From the NCBI RefSeq assembly GCF_021389955.1, contig NZ_CP089980.1:1301501-1365500 (forward strand): a stretch of DNA of 64,000 nt. The letters are read 5' to 3'. Below the pieces are notes generated by a model. The model worked only from the letters and a program-made list of their open reading frames with translations. It was not told the DNA's origin and searched no databases. The position numbers were made by a program, and so were the translations under genes. The stretch's first letter is position 1. Every line of letters begins with the position of its first letter. Shown piece by piece: positions 47,678-55,211 of the stretch. The stretch is from Fulvivirga maritima (GTDB lineage Bacteria > Bacteroidota > Bacteroidia > Cytophagales > Cyclobacteriaceae).

Positions 47678-47716
47678 CGCTAGAATTATCAAGATAAAAT
47701 CATAAAATATAAACAA

Positions 47717-48464
47717 ATGAAATTATTAGAAGGTAAAACCGCGTTGGTAACCGGAGCTTCAAAAGGTATAGGAAGGGCCATTGCTCTTAAATATGCTGAT
47801 CAAGGAGCTAACATTGCTTTCACTTATCTTTCAAGTGTAGAGAAAGGCGAGGCTTTAGAAAAAGAACTTGCTGAAAAAGGTGTAAAAGCCAAAGGTTATC
47901 GCTCGGATGCTTCTGATTTTGCTGCTGCTGAGCAACTAATCAATGATGTGGTTACAGATTTTGGTTCTTTAGATGTTTTAGTAAACAATGCGGGTATCAC
48001 TAAAGACAACTTACTGCTAAGAATCAATGAAGCAGACTGGGATGCGGTTATCAACATCAACCTTAAGTCTTGTTTCAATACTGTAAAAGCAGCTACTAAA
48101 ACTTTTATGAAACAAAGAAGCGGATCTATTATAAACATGACTTCGGTAGTAGGGCTTAAAGGTAACGCAGGCCAAACCAACTACTCTGCCTCTAAAGCAG
48201 GTATTATCGGATTCACTAAATCTGTAGCCTTAGAGCTAGGCTCAAGAGGAGTGAGGTCTAATGCTGTAGCCCCTGGCTTTATAGAAACTGAAATGACTGA
48301 TGTTCTGGATGAGAAAGTAGTGCAAAGCTGGAGAGATGCCATTCCTTTTAAAAAGAGGTGGTTCTCCTGATGATGTAGCTGATGCTTGTATCTTCTTAGC
48401 TTCAGATATGTCTAAATACATCACCGGACAAGTGATCCAGGTAGATGGCGGTATGCTTACCTAA
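47717..48464 (+). CDS. fabG: 3-oxoacyl-ACP reductase (apparent one-base frameshift)
   Basis: Removing one A from a run of five at 48350-48354 gives a 248-residue SDR, the standard FabG length. Motifs: TGASKGIGRAIALKYA (11-26), NNAGITKDNLLLRINEADWDAVI, the catalytic Ser in NMTSVVGLKGNAGQ and Tyr/Lys in NYSASKAGIIGFTKS, RSNAVAPGFIETEMTDVL. After the correction come FKRGGSPDDVADACIFLAS and the C-terminal ITGQVIQVDGGMLT, both highly conserved. It reduces beta-ketoacyl-ACP in fatty-acid elongation. Because fabG is normally essential and only the single base is out of place, a sequence error is likely. Confidence 0.9.
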
Positions 48465-48479
48465 TAAAAATACTATCAT

Positions 48480-48611
48480 GAGGCTGTATCAAAAGTAAAG
48501 TTTAAGTCAGATTACTCTCGACATCTTCATTATTATGAATAGTGATACATTTCGAGCATCAATGTGACCTTCACTAAACTCATTATCACTTTTGAAGCAG
48601 CCTCTTTTTTT
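48480..48611. repeat. long imperfect palindrome (MITE- or IS-end-like) with terminator tail
   Basis: GAGGCTG (48480-48486), TCAAAAGT (48489-48496) and AGTTTA (48499-48504) pair in order with TAAACT (48575-48580), ACTTTTGA (48588-48595) and CAGCCTC (48598-48604), so about 125 bases can fold into one long hairpin with further weak pairing inside. T7 follows on the plus strand. It may terminate fabG transcription. The outer GAGGCTGTATCAAAAGT resembles ends of IS elements in Bacteroidota, so this could be a miniature element or IS remnant; no transposase fragment is visible. Confidence 0.6.
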
Positions 48612-49001
48612 CATTCTCTTTCCCTTCTCTAACCACCCTCAATTCACCCCAGCCAACTAACTTAGTTTAGTTCCACGTCTGCTATTTTTTTTCATAGAAA
48701 TAAGAGGTCATTTCATCGAAAATTCACTTTCAATCGTCCTTAAAATTCACTATATTAATATAAGTTAGTACTGTTAATTACAAACCAATAAAACCTAAAC
48801 CTCATGAACAAAAACCACATGGTGAAGCTATCCGCTCAGCTATATTGTAGCTCCCGAGCCTGATAGGCACACCCAGGGCTTAAACCCTATACATAATCAC
48901 AAAACCAATAATTATTTTTCATAATGGAGGTAATATTTATCTCTCAATGGAAAGATATTGCCTTCCCTAAACTCAATTGTTTAACCAACAAACATTTCCT
49001 T
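48612..49001. other. 390-base region before the cellulase gene; possible leader
   Basis: AT-rich DNA between the palindrome and the GH9 start. A 19-codon frame at 48804-48863 (MNKNHMVKLSAQLYCSSRA, then stop) is followed by a small hairpin GCCTgatAGGC at about 48858-48868 and AGGG...CCCT shortly after. This could be a leader peptide or attenuator for the cellulase, or chance. I see no full-consensus promoter and no known riboswitch. Confidence 0.3.
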
Positions 49002-51905
49002 ATGAGAAACTTAATAACCTTTGTACTCATATATCTCATGAGTATACCAATGGCCTGGGCACAATACAACTATGCCGAGGCTCTTCAGAAATCAATGCTA
49101 TTTTATGAAGCCCAGCAATCTGGCGAACTTACTAACAACCGCCTCAACTGGCGAGATGACTCAGCCCTTGATGATGGCTCTGACGTTGGTCATGACCTCA
49201 CCGGAGGCTGGTATGACGCAGGAGACCATGTAAAATTTGGTTTTCCGATGGCCTTCTCAGCCACTTTATTGGCTTGGGGAGGAATAGAATACGAAGATGG
49301 CTATGTAGCCTCAGGACAGATGGATTACCTAAAAAACAACTTGCGCTGGGTAAATGATTATTTTATAAAATGCCATACTGCTCCCAACGAATTCTGGGGC
49401 CAGGTAGGTAACGGAGGCACTGACCATGCCTGGTGGGGCTCTGCCGAGGTAATGCAGATGGAAAGGCCTTCTTATAAAATAGATGCCAGCAGCCCTGGCT
49501 CTGACCTGGCAGGTGAGACAGCTGCCGCTTTGGCAGCCGCAAGTATTATTTTCCAGGATGATGACCCTGCTTATAGCAGCACCTTGCTTTCACACGCCAT
49601 AGAACTATATGACTTTGCTGATAATTACAGAGGCGTTTACTCTAACTCCATAACAGATGCCGCCGGATATTACAGATCATTTAGCGGTTATAATGACGAG
49701 CTGGTTTGGGGTGCCATTTGGCTATACAAAGCCACTGGCGATCAGGCTTACCTCACTAAGGCCATCAACTATTATGACAACCTAAGCAATGAAGGCCAAA
49801 GCTCTGTTAAATCTTACAAATGGGGTCTGGCTTGGGATGATAAGTCATACGGATGTTACGTATTAATGGCTCAGCTTACCGGCGATGCTCAGTACAAGCA
49901 AGATGCAGAAAGACACCTTGACTACTGGACCGATGGTTACAATGGAGAAAGAATTAACTATACTCCTGGCGGATTGGCTTATTTAGATGTATGGGGTGCA
50001 CTTCGCTATAGCTTAAACACCAGCTTTTTAGCATTAGTATACTCACCTATAGCTACTTCTTCAGCCAAAACCAGCACGTATTATGACTTCGCTGTATCAC
50101 AGATGGAGTACGCATTAGGAGACAACCCCAGAAGCAGTAGTTATGTATGCGGATTCGGAAACAATTTCCCTGAGAACCCGCACCACAGAACGGCACATGG
50201 CTGCTGGTCTAACAACCAGAACGGACCACCAGAATTTACCAGACACACTCTATATGGAGCATTAGTAGGCGGACCTAATAGCGATGATTCTTACGAAGAC
50301 GAAAGATCTAATTATGTTAATAACGAAGTGGCTTGTGACTATAACGCCGGTTTTTCGGGAGTATTAGCAAAATTTATTGACGATTTTGGAGGCACAGCCC
50401 TTAGCAATTTTCCTACACCAGAAACACCAAGCAATGAGTTCTTCACTGAAGCAAAACTTAATGCTGAAGGAACTACGCACACTGAATATGCGGTATGGAT
50501 ATACAATCACACTGCTTGGCCCTCAAGGATAGCTGATTCTTATACTTTCAGATTATTTATAGACATCTCAGAAGGTGTAAGTGCTGGCTATTCTGCTGCT
50601 GACTATGTAGTTTCTACTAACAATGGCGGTGTAGCATCCTACACTCCACTTATGGCTTGGGACGCCAGCAGTAATATTTACTACACAGAAGTATCTCTTA
50701 ACTCAGACATCTTTTTATGGCCTGGAGGTCAGGGAGAATCTCGTCAGGAGGTACAAATGAGAGTGAGATTACCTTATGAAGCACCATCGAGCGCTTGGGA
50801 TCCGTCTAATGACTGGTCTTATCAGGGAGTAAACGGCACATTATCACAAAGCCCTAACATCCCACTTTATGTAGATGGTCAATTGGCTTTCGGAAACGAG
50901 CCTGGTCCTGTAGAGCCAGTAGATGTGACTGGGGTTACCGTTTCACCTACTAGTGCAGAGTTAAGACTTAACCAAAGCACCACTTTAACCGCCACTGTAC
51001 TGCCTGCTAATGCTACTAACAAAACCGTGAGCTGGTCTACTAGTGACAATAGTATTGCCACAGTATCTAGCACGGGTGTGGTTACAGGTATAAGTGAAGG
51101 TACGGCAACTATTACCGTAACTACTGATGAAGGCAGCTATGCTGCTACCAGCGAAATAACTGTGGTAGATGAAGAAATAGAACAATTTACTGTAAGCACC
51201 TCTGTAGTAGGTACAGGAAGCGTAAGCTTAAGCCCTGCCGGAGGCACTTATGATGCTGGCACCATGGTCACTTTAACGGCCAGTCCTGGCTCTAACTATC
51301 AGTTTACCGGATGGTCTGGAGACGCTAGTGGTTCCTCTAACCCACTTACAGTGACTGTAAATTCAGACCTTGCTATTACTGCTACTTTTGAAGAAGTTAC
51401 TGTTCCGCCATTAGGCTGTGAAACGTACCAACCGATTTCCCTACCATATGATTATGATGGCAGTGGAGATTTCTGCTGGGTAACTTCTGGCAACATCAGC
51501 TTTATCAATTCATGGAACCTTGAAGAGCTGACCATTAATGGCGTTGATTACACTAACACCTGGTCTAACAGCATGCCTGCCAGAATAGATGGCAACTATT
51601 ACATTCACTATAGTGGAAATTTTGGCTGGTCTCATGCAGAATTTAATGGCAGTTCAGTAGCTATGATTAGCAATAATCAGATGCTGATATACCCCAATCC
51701 TGCATCTGAAGAACTAAGATTCAAAGGTATAAGTGAATACAAAGTAATATCAATTATTAACACTTCTGGCAAAACCATTTATGAAGAGAGACTTGATGGC
51801 AGTGAAGAACTGACCATACCACTAAATGGCATTAAGCCTGGTGTGTATATACTAAAAGCACAAAGCGAACAAAAAGAAATAGTGAAGCAATTTATTATTG
51901 AATAA
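49002..51905 (+). CDS. GH9 endoglucanase with CBM3c, Ig-like, repeat and T9SS domains
   Basis: A 967-residue secreted cellulase. I use the ATG at 49002, which heads a signal peptide ending MAWAQ; an upstream in-frame ATG (48924) adds 26 non-signal residues. The GH9 domain (about 22-465) has the catalytic Asp pair in GGWYDAGDHVKFG, the HHRTAHG motif and the acid Glu in NNEVACDYNAGFSG. Then come a family-3c-like cellulose module (about 475-630), a Big_2 Ig-like domain (VTVSPTSAELRLNQSTTL, about 634-722), a bacterial repeat domain (GTGSVSLSPAGGTYDAGT, about 727-797), a Trp-rich module with two Cys (about 803-883) and a T9SS tail (LIYPNPASEELRF). GH9 plus CBM3c is the architecture of processive endoglucanases. 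Confidence 0.93.
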   Translation: MRNLITFVLIYLMSIPMAWAQYNYAEALQKSMLFYEAQQSGELTNNRLNWRDDSALDDGSDVGHDLTGGWYDAGDHVKFGFPMAFSATLLAWGGIEYEDGYVASGQMDYLKNNLRWVNDYFIKCHTAPNEFWGQVGNGGTDHAWWGSAEVMQMERPSYKIDASSPGSDLAGETAAALAAASIIFQDDDPAYSSTLLSHAIELYDFADNYRGVYSNSITDAAGYYRSFSGYNDELVWGAIWLYKATGDQAYLTKAINYYDNLSNEGQSSVKSYKWGLAWDDKSYGCYVLMAQLTGDAQYKQDAERHLDYWTDGYNGERINYTPGGLAYLDVWGALRYSLNTSFLALVYSPIATSSAKTSTYYDFAVSQMEYALGDNPRSSSYVCGFGNNFPENPHHRTAHGCWSNNQNGPPEFTRHTLYGALVGGPNSDDSYEDERSNYVNNEVACDYNAGFSGVLAKFIDDFGGTALSNFPTPETPSNEFFTEAKLNAEGTTHTEYAVWIYNHTAWPSRIADSYTFRLFIDISEGVSAGYSAADYVVSTNNGGVASYTPLMAWDASSNIYYTEVSLNSDIFLWPGGQGESRQEVQMRVRLPYEAPSSAWDPSNDWSYQGVNGTLSQSPNIPLYVDGQLAFGNEPGPVEPVDVTGVTVSPTSAELRLNQSTTLTATVLPANATNKTVSWSTSDNSIATVSSTGVVTGISEGTATITVTTDEGSYAATSEITVVDEEIEQFTVSTSVVGTGSVSLSPAGGTYDAGTMVTLTASPGSNYQFTGWSGDASGSSNPLTVTVNSDLAITATFEEVTVPPLGCETYQPISLPYDYDGSGDFCWVTSGNISFINSWNLEELTINGVDYTNTWSNSMPARIDGNYYIHYSGNFGWSHAEFNGSSVAMISNNQMLIYPNPASEELRFKGISEYKVISIINTSGKTIYEERLDGSEELTIPLNGIKPGVYILKAQSEQKEIVKQFIIE

Positions 51906-51916
51906 TATTTAACTAC

Positions 51917-52013
51917 AAGCTGCCTCATGCTATAGAGGATAATTTTTAACAAGAGTAAACACACCAAATTCCCGCCTAACTCCTGTTATCCTCCATAGAG
52001 AGGCAGCTTTTTT
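51917..52013 (+). terminator. long inverted repeat terminating the cellulase gene
   Basis: AAGCTGCCTC (51917-51926) and CTATAGAGGATAA pair with TTATCCTCCATAG and GAGGCAGCTT (52000-52009), giving a stem of over 20 base pairs with one mismatch and small bulges over a loop of about 40 bases. T6 follows on the plus strand. It lies between the convergent cellulase and serine hydrolase genes. Confidence 0.8.
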
Positions 52014-52015
52014 CA

Positions 52016-53635
52016 CTACTTCTTTCTTTCCATTTTAAACTCCCTGCCTGCCTGATATAAGGTGGCTCCAGAAGCAGGATCACCTCCATCAAAAGATACT
52101 TCCACATCCATATCAGTCATAAAAAATCTATGAGTTGATTTTGGCAACATCTCAAATGCAGACTGCCCCGTAACTTGCATCAAATATTTACCCTCTTCAC
52201 TCCATACTTTAACCAGAGCCCCATTCATTAGATATTCGCCTTCAAATTTAGAAAAGGCACCTTTCTCTAATTCTACCGCCTTTTTCTCTTCATACCTAGA
52301 CAGCTCCATGTCCATACCATTCTGTTTTAAGTTAACAGAAACCACCTCTCCTTTGCTTCTGTTGAATTTAAGCTCAGCCTGCACCACTTTAAGAAAAAAT
52401 TCATCTTCTCCTTTCGGGAAAATCTCAAACCTAGACTGTCCGGGTAATTGGGTATACAAATGATCACCTACTTGAGAGATAGTCATTAAAGCACCATTCA
52501 TCAACTTATATTTCCCTATATAAGAGGCATAATTACTTTTGTCTACCTGTATCTCAGTGTTTTTCTCTAACTGGTCATCATAAAATATATTGATCAGATC
52601 ATGAGCCAGAGTTGCAGGCACCACATATTTTGCAGGAAAACAACTGCTAAGCACCACTACATGCACATCCAACTCAGGGAAATAGGCCAGGTAAGACAAA
52701 AATCCATGTAAACCTCCACTATGACCATATTGCTGCTGTCCGCGATATTTACTTACAGCTATGCCAAATCCATACTCCTTATCGGAGTCATCATTCAATT
52801 TAGTATTGGCAAGTGCTTCATCTAACAGCTTCTGAGCGATGATTTCACCTCCATACAAATGCTTATTCCATTTTACAAGATCTTCGGCTGTGCTATAAAT
52901 AGCTCCAGCCCCCATAGCCTGACTCATGTCCCAATTGATTGCGCGTTCAAATTTTTCATTCTCAAAAGAATAGCCCTTGGCCTCATTAGCATATTTTTCG
53001 GCATTATCATACACTCCTGAACGGCTCATTTGGGCAGGCTTAAACAGTTTTTCATTCAGATACTGCGCATATGATTTACCAGAAATCTGCTCTATCAAAT
53101 AACTAAGAATAAAAAAACCTGAATTATTATATTTATACTCCTCGCCGGGATCAAAATCATACCCTAGCTGCTTAATATGATCCACCATTTTTTCCGGAGT
53201 TATTTTCTCTCCTACCTGATCCATAAAAGCAGGGTCATCAGTAAAGCTTTTTATACCACTAGTATGATTCAGCAAATGCCGGATTTTCACCTGATCTCCT
53301 TTCGGAAAATCGGAAATAAATTTATTTAAAGGATCGTCTAATGACAGCTCACCTTGTTGCACTAAGGTTAAAATAGCTACAGCCGTAAACTGCTTGGTTA
53401 CAGAGCCTATTCTAAAAATAGTTTTCTCATTCATCTCCTTTTGAGCCTCGACATCAGCATAGCCTGCGGTTAGCTGGTAGCGAACTTTATCGCCTTCAAC
53501 CAAAAGCACAGATAATCCAAACTTTTTTTCAGGCATCACTTTTTCAATAAGTGAATCCGCTTTTTGAGTTGGACTTTGAGCGTAAACATTGCTTAAGAGT
53601 AAGCTACAAAAGAGAATAGTTAGGAAGCGCGTCAT
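52016..53635 (-). CDS. serine hydrolase of the beta-lactamase / penicillin-binding-like family
   Basis: A 539-residue exported protein with a signal peptide (1-19, ending VYAQ). The beta-lactamase-related domain (about 25-350) contains Ser78-Val-Thr-Lys81 (the SxxK nucleophile), the YxN motif in KYNNSGFFIL and the HSGG triad-like motif. Two similar C-terminal beta domains follow (about 365-440 and 455-535): both have YKLMNGALM/YLMNGALV and the phrase GQSRFEI/GQSAFEM. It resembles class C beta-lactamase-like peptidases and esterases; a D-alanyl peptide substrate is possible but not shown. No beta-lactam regulation genes are nearby. Confidence 0.88.
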   Translation of the reverse strand: MTRFLTILFCSLLLSNVYAQSPTQKADSLIEKVMPEKKFGLSVLLVEGDKVRYQLTAGYADVEAQKEMNEKTIFRIGSVTKQFTAVAILTLVQQGELSLDDPLNKFISDFPKGDQVKIRHLLNHTSGIKSFTDDPAFMDQVGEKITPEKMVDHIKQLGYDFDPGEEYKYNNSGFFILSYLIEQISGKSYAQYLNEKLFKPAQMSRSGVYDNAEKYANEAKGYSFENEKFERAINWDMSQAMGAGAIYSTAEDLVKWNKHLYGGEIIAQKLLDEALANTKLNDDSDKEYGFGIAVSKYRGQQQYGHSGGLHGFLSYLAYFPELDVHVVVLSSCFPAKYVVPATLAHDLINIFYDDQLEKNTEIQVDKSNYASYIGKYKLMNGALMTISQVGDHLYTQLPGQSRFEIFPKGEDEFFLKVVQAELKFNRSKGEVVSVNLKQNGMDMELSRYEEKKAVELEKGAFSKFEGEYLMNGALVKVWSEEGKYLMQVTGQSAFEMLPKSTHRFFMTDMDVEVSFDGGDPASGATLYQAGREFKMERKK

Positions 53636-53761
53636 AGGTTTTGCATTTAATTAATAGCATCAATAACAATTATAATACACTCACAAACAACATTTTAATG
53701 ATTAATGGAGGTTATAAAAGATCAGCGTTTATTATTAAATAGCATTTATTAACTTTAAGCC

Positions 53762-54754
53762 ATGAGGTTAATATCACATCCTGTTCTCTGCAACTATTAT
53801 GTCACCTATCGGTGCAATGCGCAATGTGATTTTTGTGATATCTGGGAAAAACCATCACCATACGTAGAGCTTAAAAAGGTAAAAAAGAACCTTAAAGACT
53901 TAAAGCGGCTGGGAGTAAAAGTAATAGATTTCACTGGAGGCGAACCTTTACTACATCGTAATCTGGAGTTGATACTTAGGGAAGCCAAATCTATGGGCTT
54001 CATTACTACAGTAACCACAAACTGCCTGCTATACCCAAAAATGGCGAAAAAGCTTCAGGGTTTAATTGACATGCTGCACTTCTCGGTAGATTCTCCTAAT
54101 GAAGAAGAGCATAACAAGTCGAGAGGAGTGAAGTGTTTTGATTTTCTATTAAAATCCTTAGAAATAGCTGCTACTCTGGGAGAGAAGCCTGACATACTAT
54201 TTACGGTTTTTGAAGATAATGTAGGGCAAATTCAGGAAGTGTATGATAAGTTTTGCAAGCCCTATGGCTTAGTACTTATACTCAATCCCATGTTTGAATA
54301 TGGGGCGGTAAACACAGGAGAAGCTCTATCTAAAGAGACGCTAACTACGCTTAAGCGCTGGTCTAAAAAGCCCTCTGTTTACCTCAATGATGCCTTTATT
54401 CAACTAAGAATTGATGGAGGCAACCATATTGAGAAACCTGTATGTAAAGCAGCGAGCTCCACGGTAGTGATATCTCCCTTTAACGAGCTAATGCTCCCCT
54501 GCTATCACCTTGGTATAAAGTCTATCAAAATTAAAGATGACTTGTATGATCTCTATCATTCTGAAGAAGTGAAAAAACTGATAGCACAGGAAGGTCGGAT
54601 GCCTGCGTGTGAGGGCTGCGCCATTAACTGCTACATGCAACCTTCATTTGCAATAGAAATGAACAAATACTGGTGGAAAGCTCTGCCCAGCACCCTAAAA
54701 TACAACCTCTTAAAGGGAACCTGGAAACAAATGCTCCCTAAAAAAAGAGCTTAA
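53762..54754 (+). CDS. radical SAM protein with C-terminal cysteine cluster
   Basis: A 330-residue radical SAM enzyme. Cys18-x3-Cys22-x2-Cys25 (RCNAQCDFC) binds the 4Fe-4S cluster, FTGGEPLLHRN is the SAM-contacting GGEP motif, and TTVTTNCLLYP follows. A C-terminal set of cysteines (KPVCKAASS, LMLPCYHLG, PACEGCAINCY) resembles a SPASM or twitch domain that would hold an additional iron-sulphur cluster. Such proteins modify peptides or small molecules. No precursor peptide gene is obvious next to it, although a 68-residue gene of unknown role lies downstream. The substrate is unknown; function in the cytosol is inferred from the absence of a signal. Confidence 0.9.
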   Translation: MRLISHPVLCNYYVTYRCNAQCDFCDIWEKPSPYVELKKVKKNLKDLKRLGVKVIDFTGGEPLLHRNLELILREAKSMGFITTVTTNCLLYPKMAKKLQGLIDMLHFSVDSPNEEEHNKSRGVKCFDFLLKSLEIAATLGEKPDILFTVFEDNVGQIQEVYDKFCKPYGLVLILNPMFEYGAVNTGEALSKETLTTLKRWSKKPSVYLNDAFIQLRIDGGNHIEKPVCKAASSTVVISPFNELMLPCYHLGIKSIKIKDDLYDLYHSEEVKKLIAQEGRMPACEGCAINCYMQPSFAIEMNKYWWKALPSTLKYNLLKGTWKQMLPKKRA

Positions 54755-54938
54755 AAAATAAATCCAAACCCCATATATCCTACGTTTATATAAATAGTAA
54801 CCACTATTTATCGTTAAAAAATGCATTTTATTGTCGAATAAAACTACTCAACCGGAATAATGCGAAATATTTTAGAATAAATACGTTACTTACATATGCT
54901 ATTACGAAATACCAACTAACCACTTAACACATACTAAC

Positions 54939-55145
54939 ATGAACGTAGAGGAAAAAGAGATCAAGTTAAAAAGAGCTTTAATTTTAGGTAACTTCTACCA
55001 CAGACAAGTAAAGATAGTAAAAGCTATTCATGAAGGCTACGAAACTATCATAGATACAATTATAGGCTTGAAGCAAGACTTGGTATTAACGAAAGATGGA
55101 GGCTTCATTCCTAGAAAATCGATAAAAACCATTTATCAACTCTAG
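54939..55145 (+). CDS. small protein of unknown function, 68 residues
   Basis: A complete small gene with its own strong terminator. The product, starting MNVEEKEIKLKRALILGNFYHRQVKIVKAIH, has a basic N-terminal half and a beta-rich C-terminal half ending DGGFIPRKSIKTIYQL. The GLKQDLVLTKDGGFIPRKSI segment looks like an Sm-like or Rho-binding-antiterminator-type strand pattern, but that is weak pattern matching. There is no signal, cysteine or membrane segment, and it is about 180 bases downstream of the radical SAM gene. Confidence 0.6.
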   Translation: MNVEEKEIKLKRALILGNFYHRQVKIVKAIHEGYETIIDTIIGLKQDLVLTKDGGFIPRKSIKTIYQL

Positions 55146-55174
55146 AATACCACACACACAACTCTAATAAACTG

Positions 55175-55211
55175 ATTCCCGACCACATAACTGCGGTCGG
55201 GAATTATTTTT
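55175..55211 (+). terminator. intrinsic terminator after the 68-residue gene
   Basis: ATTCCCGACC pairs with GGTCGGGAAT (55195-55204) around a ten-base loop, followed by T-rich ATTTTTT. Its tail touches the stop codon of the convergent Omp85 fusion gene. Confidence 0.85.

Noticed and set aside
48924-49001. Upstream ATG giving 26 extra residues on the cellulase
   Set aside because: The extra residues are not signal-like, whereas the ATG at 49002 starts a clear signal peptide.
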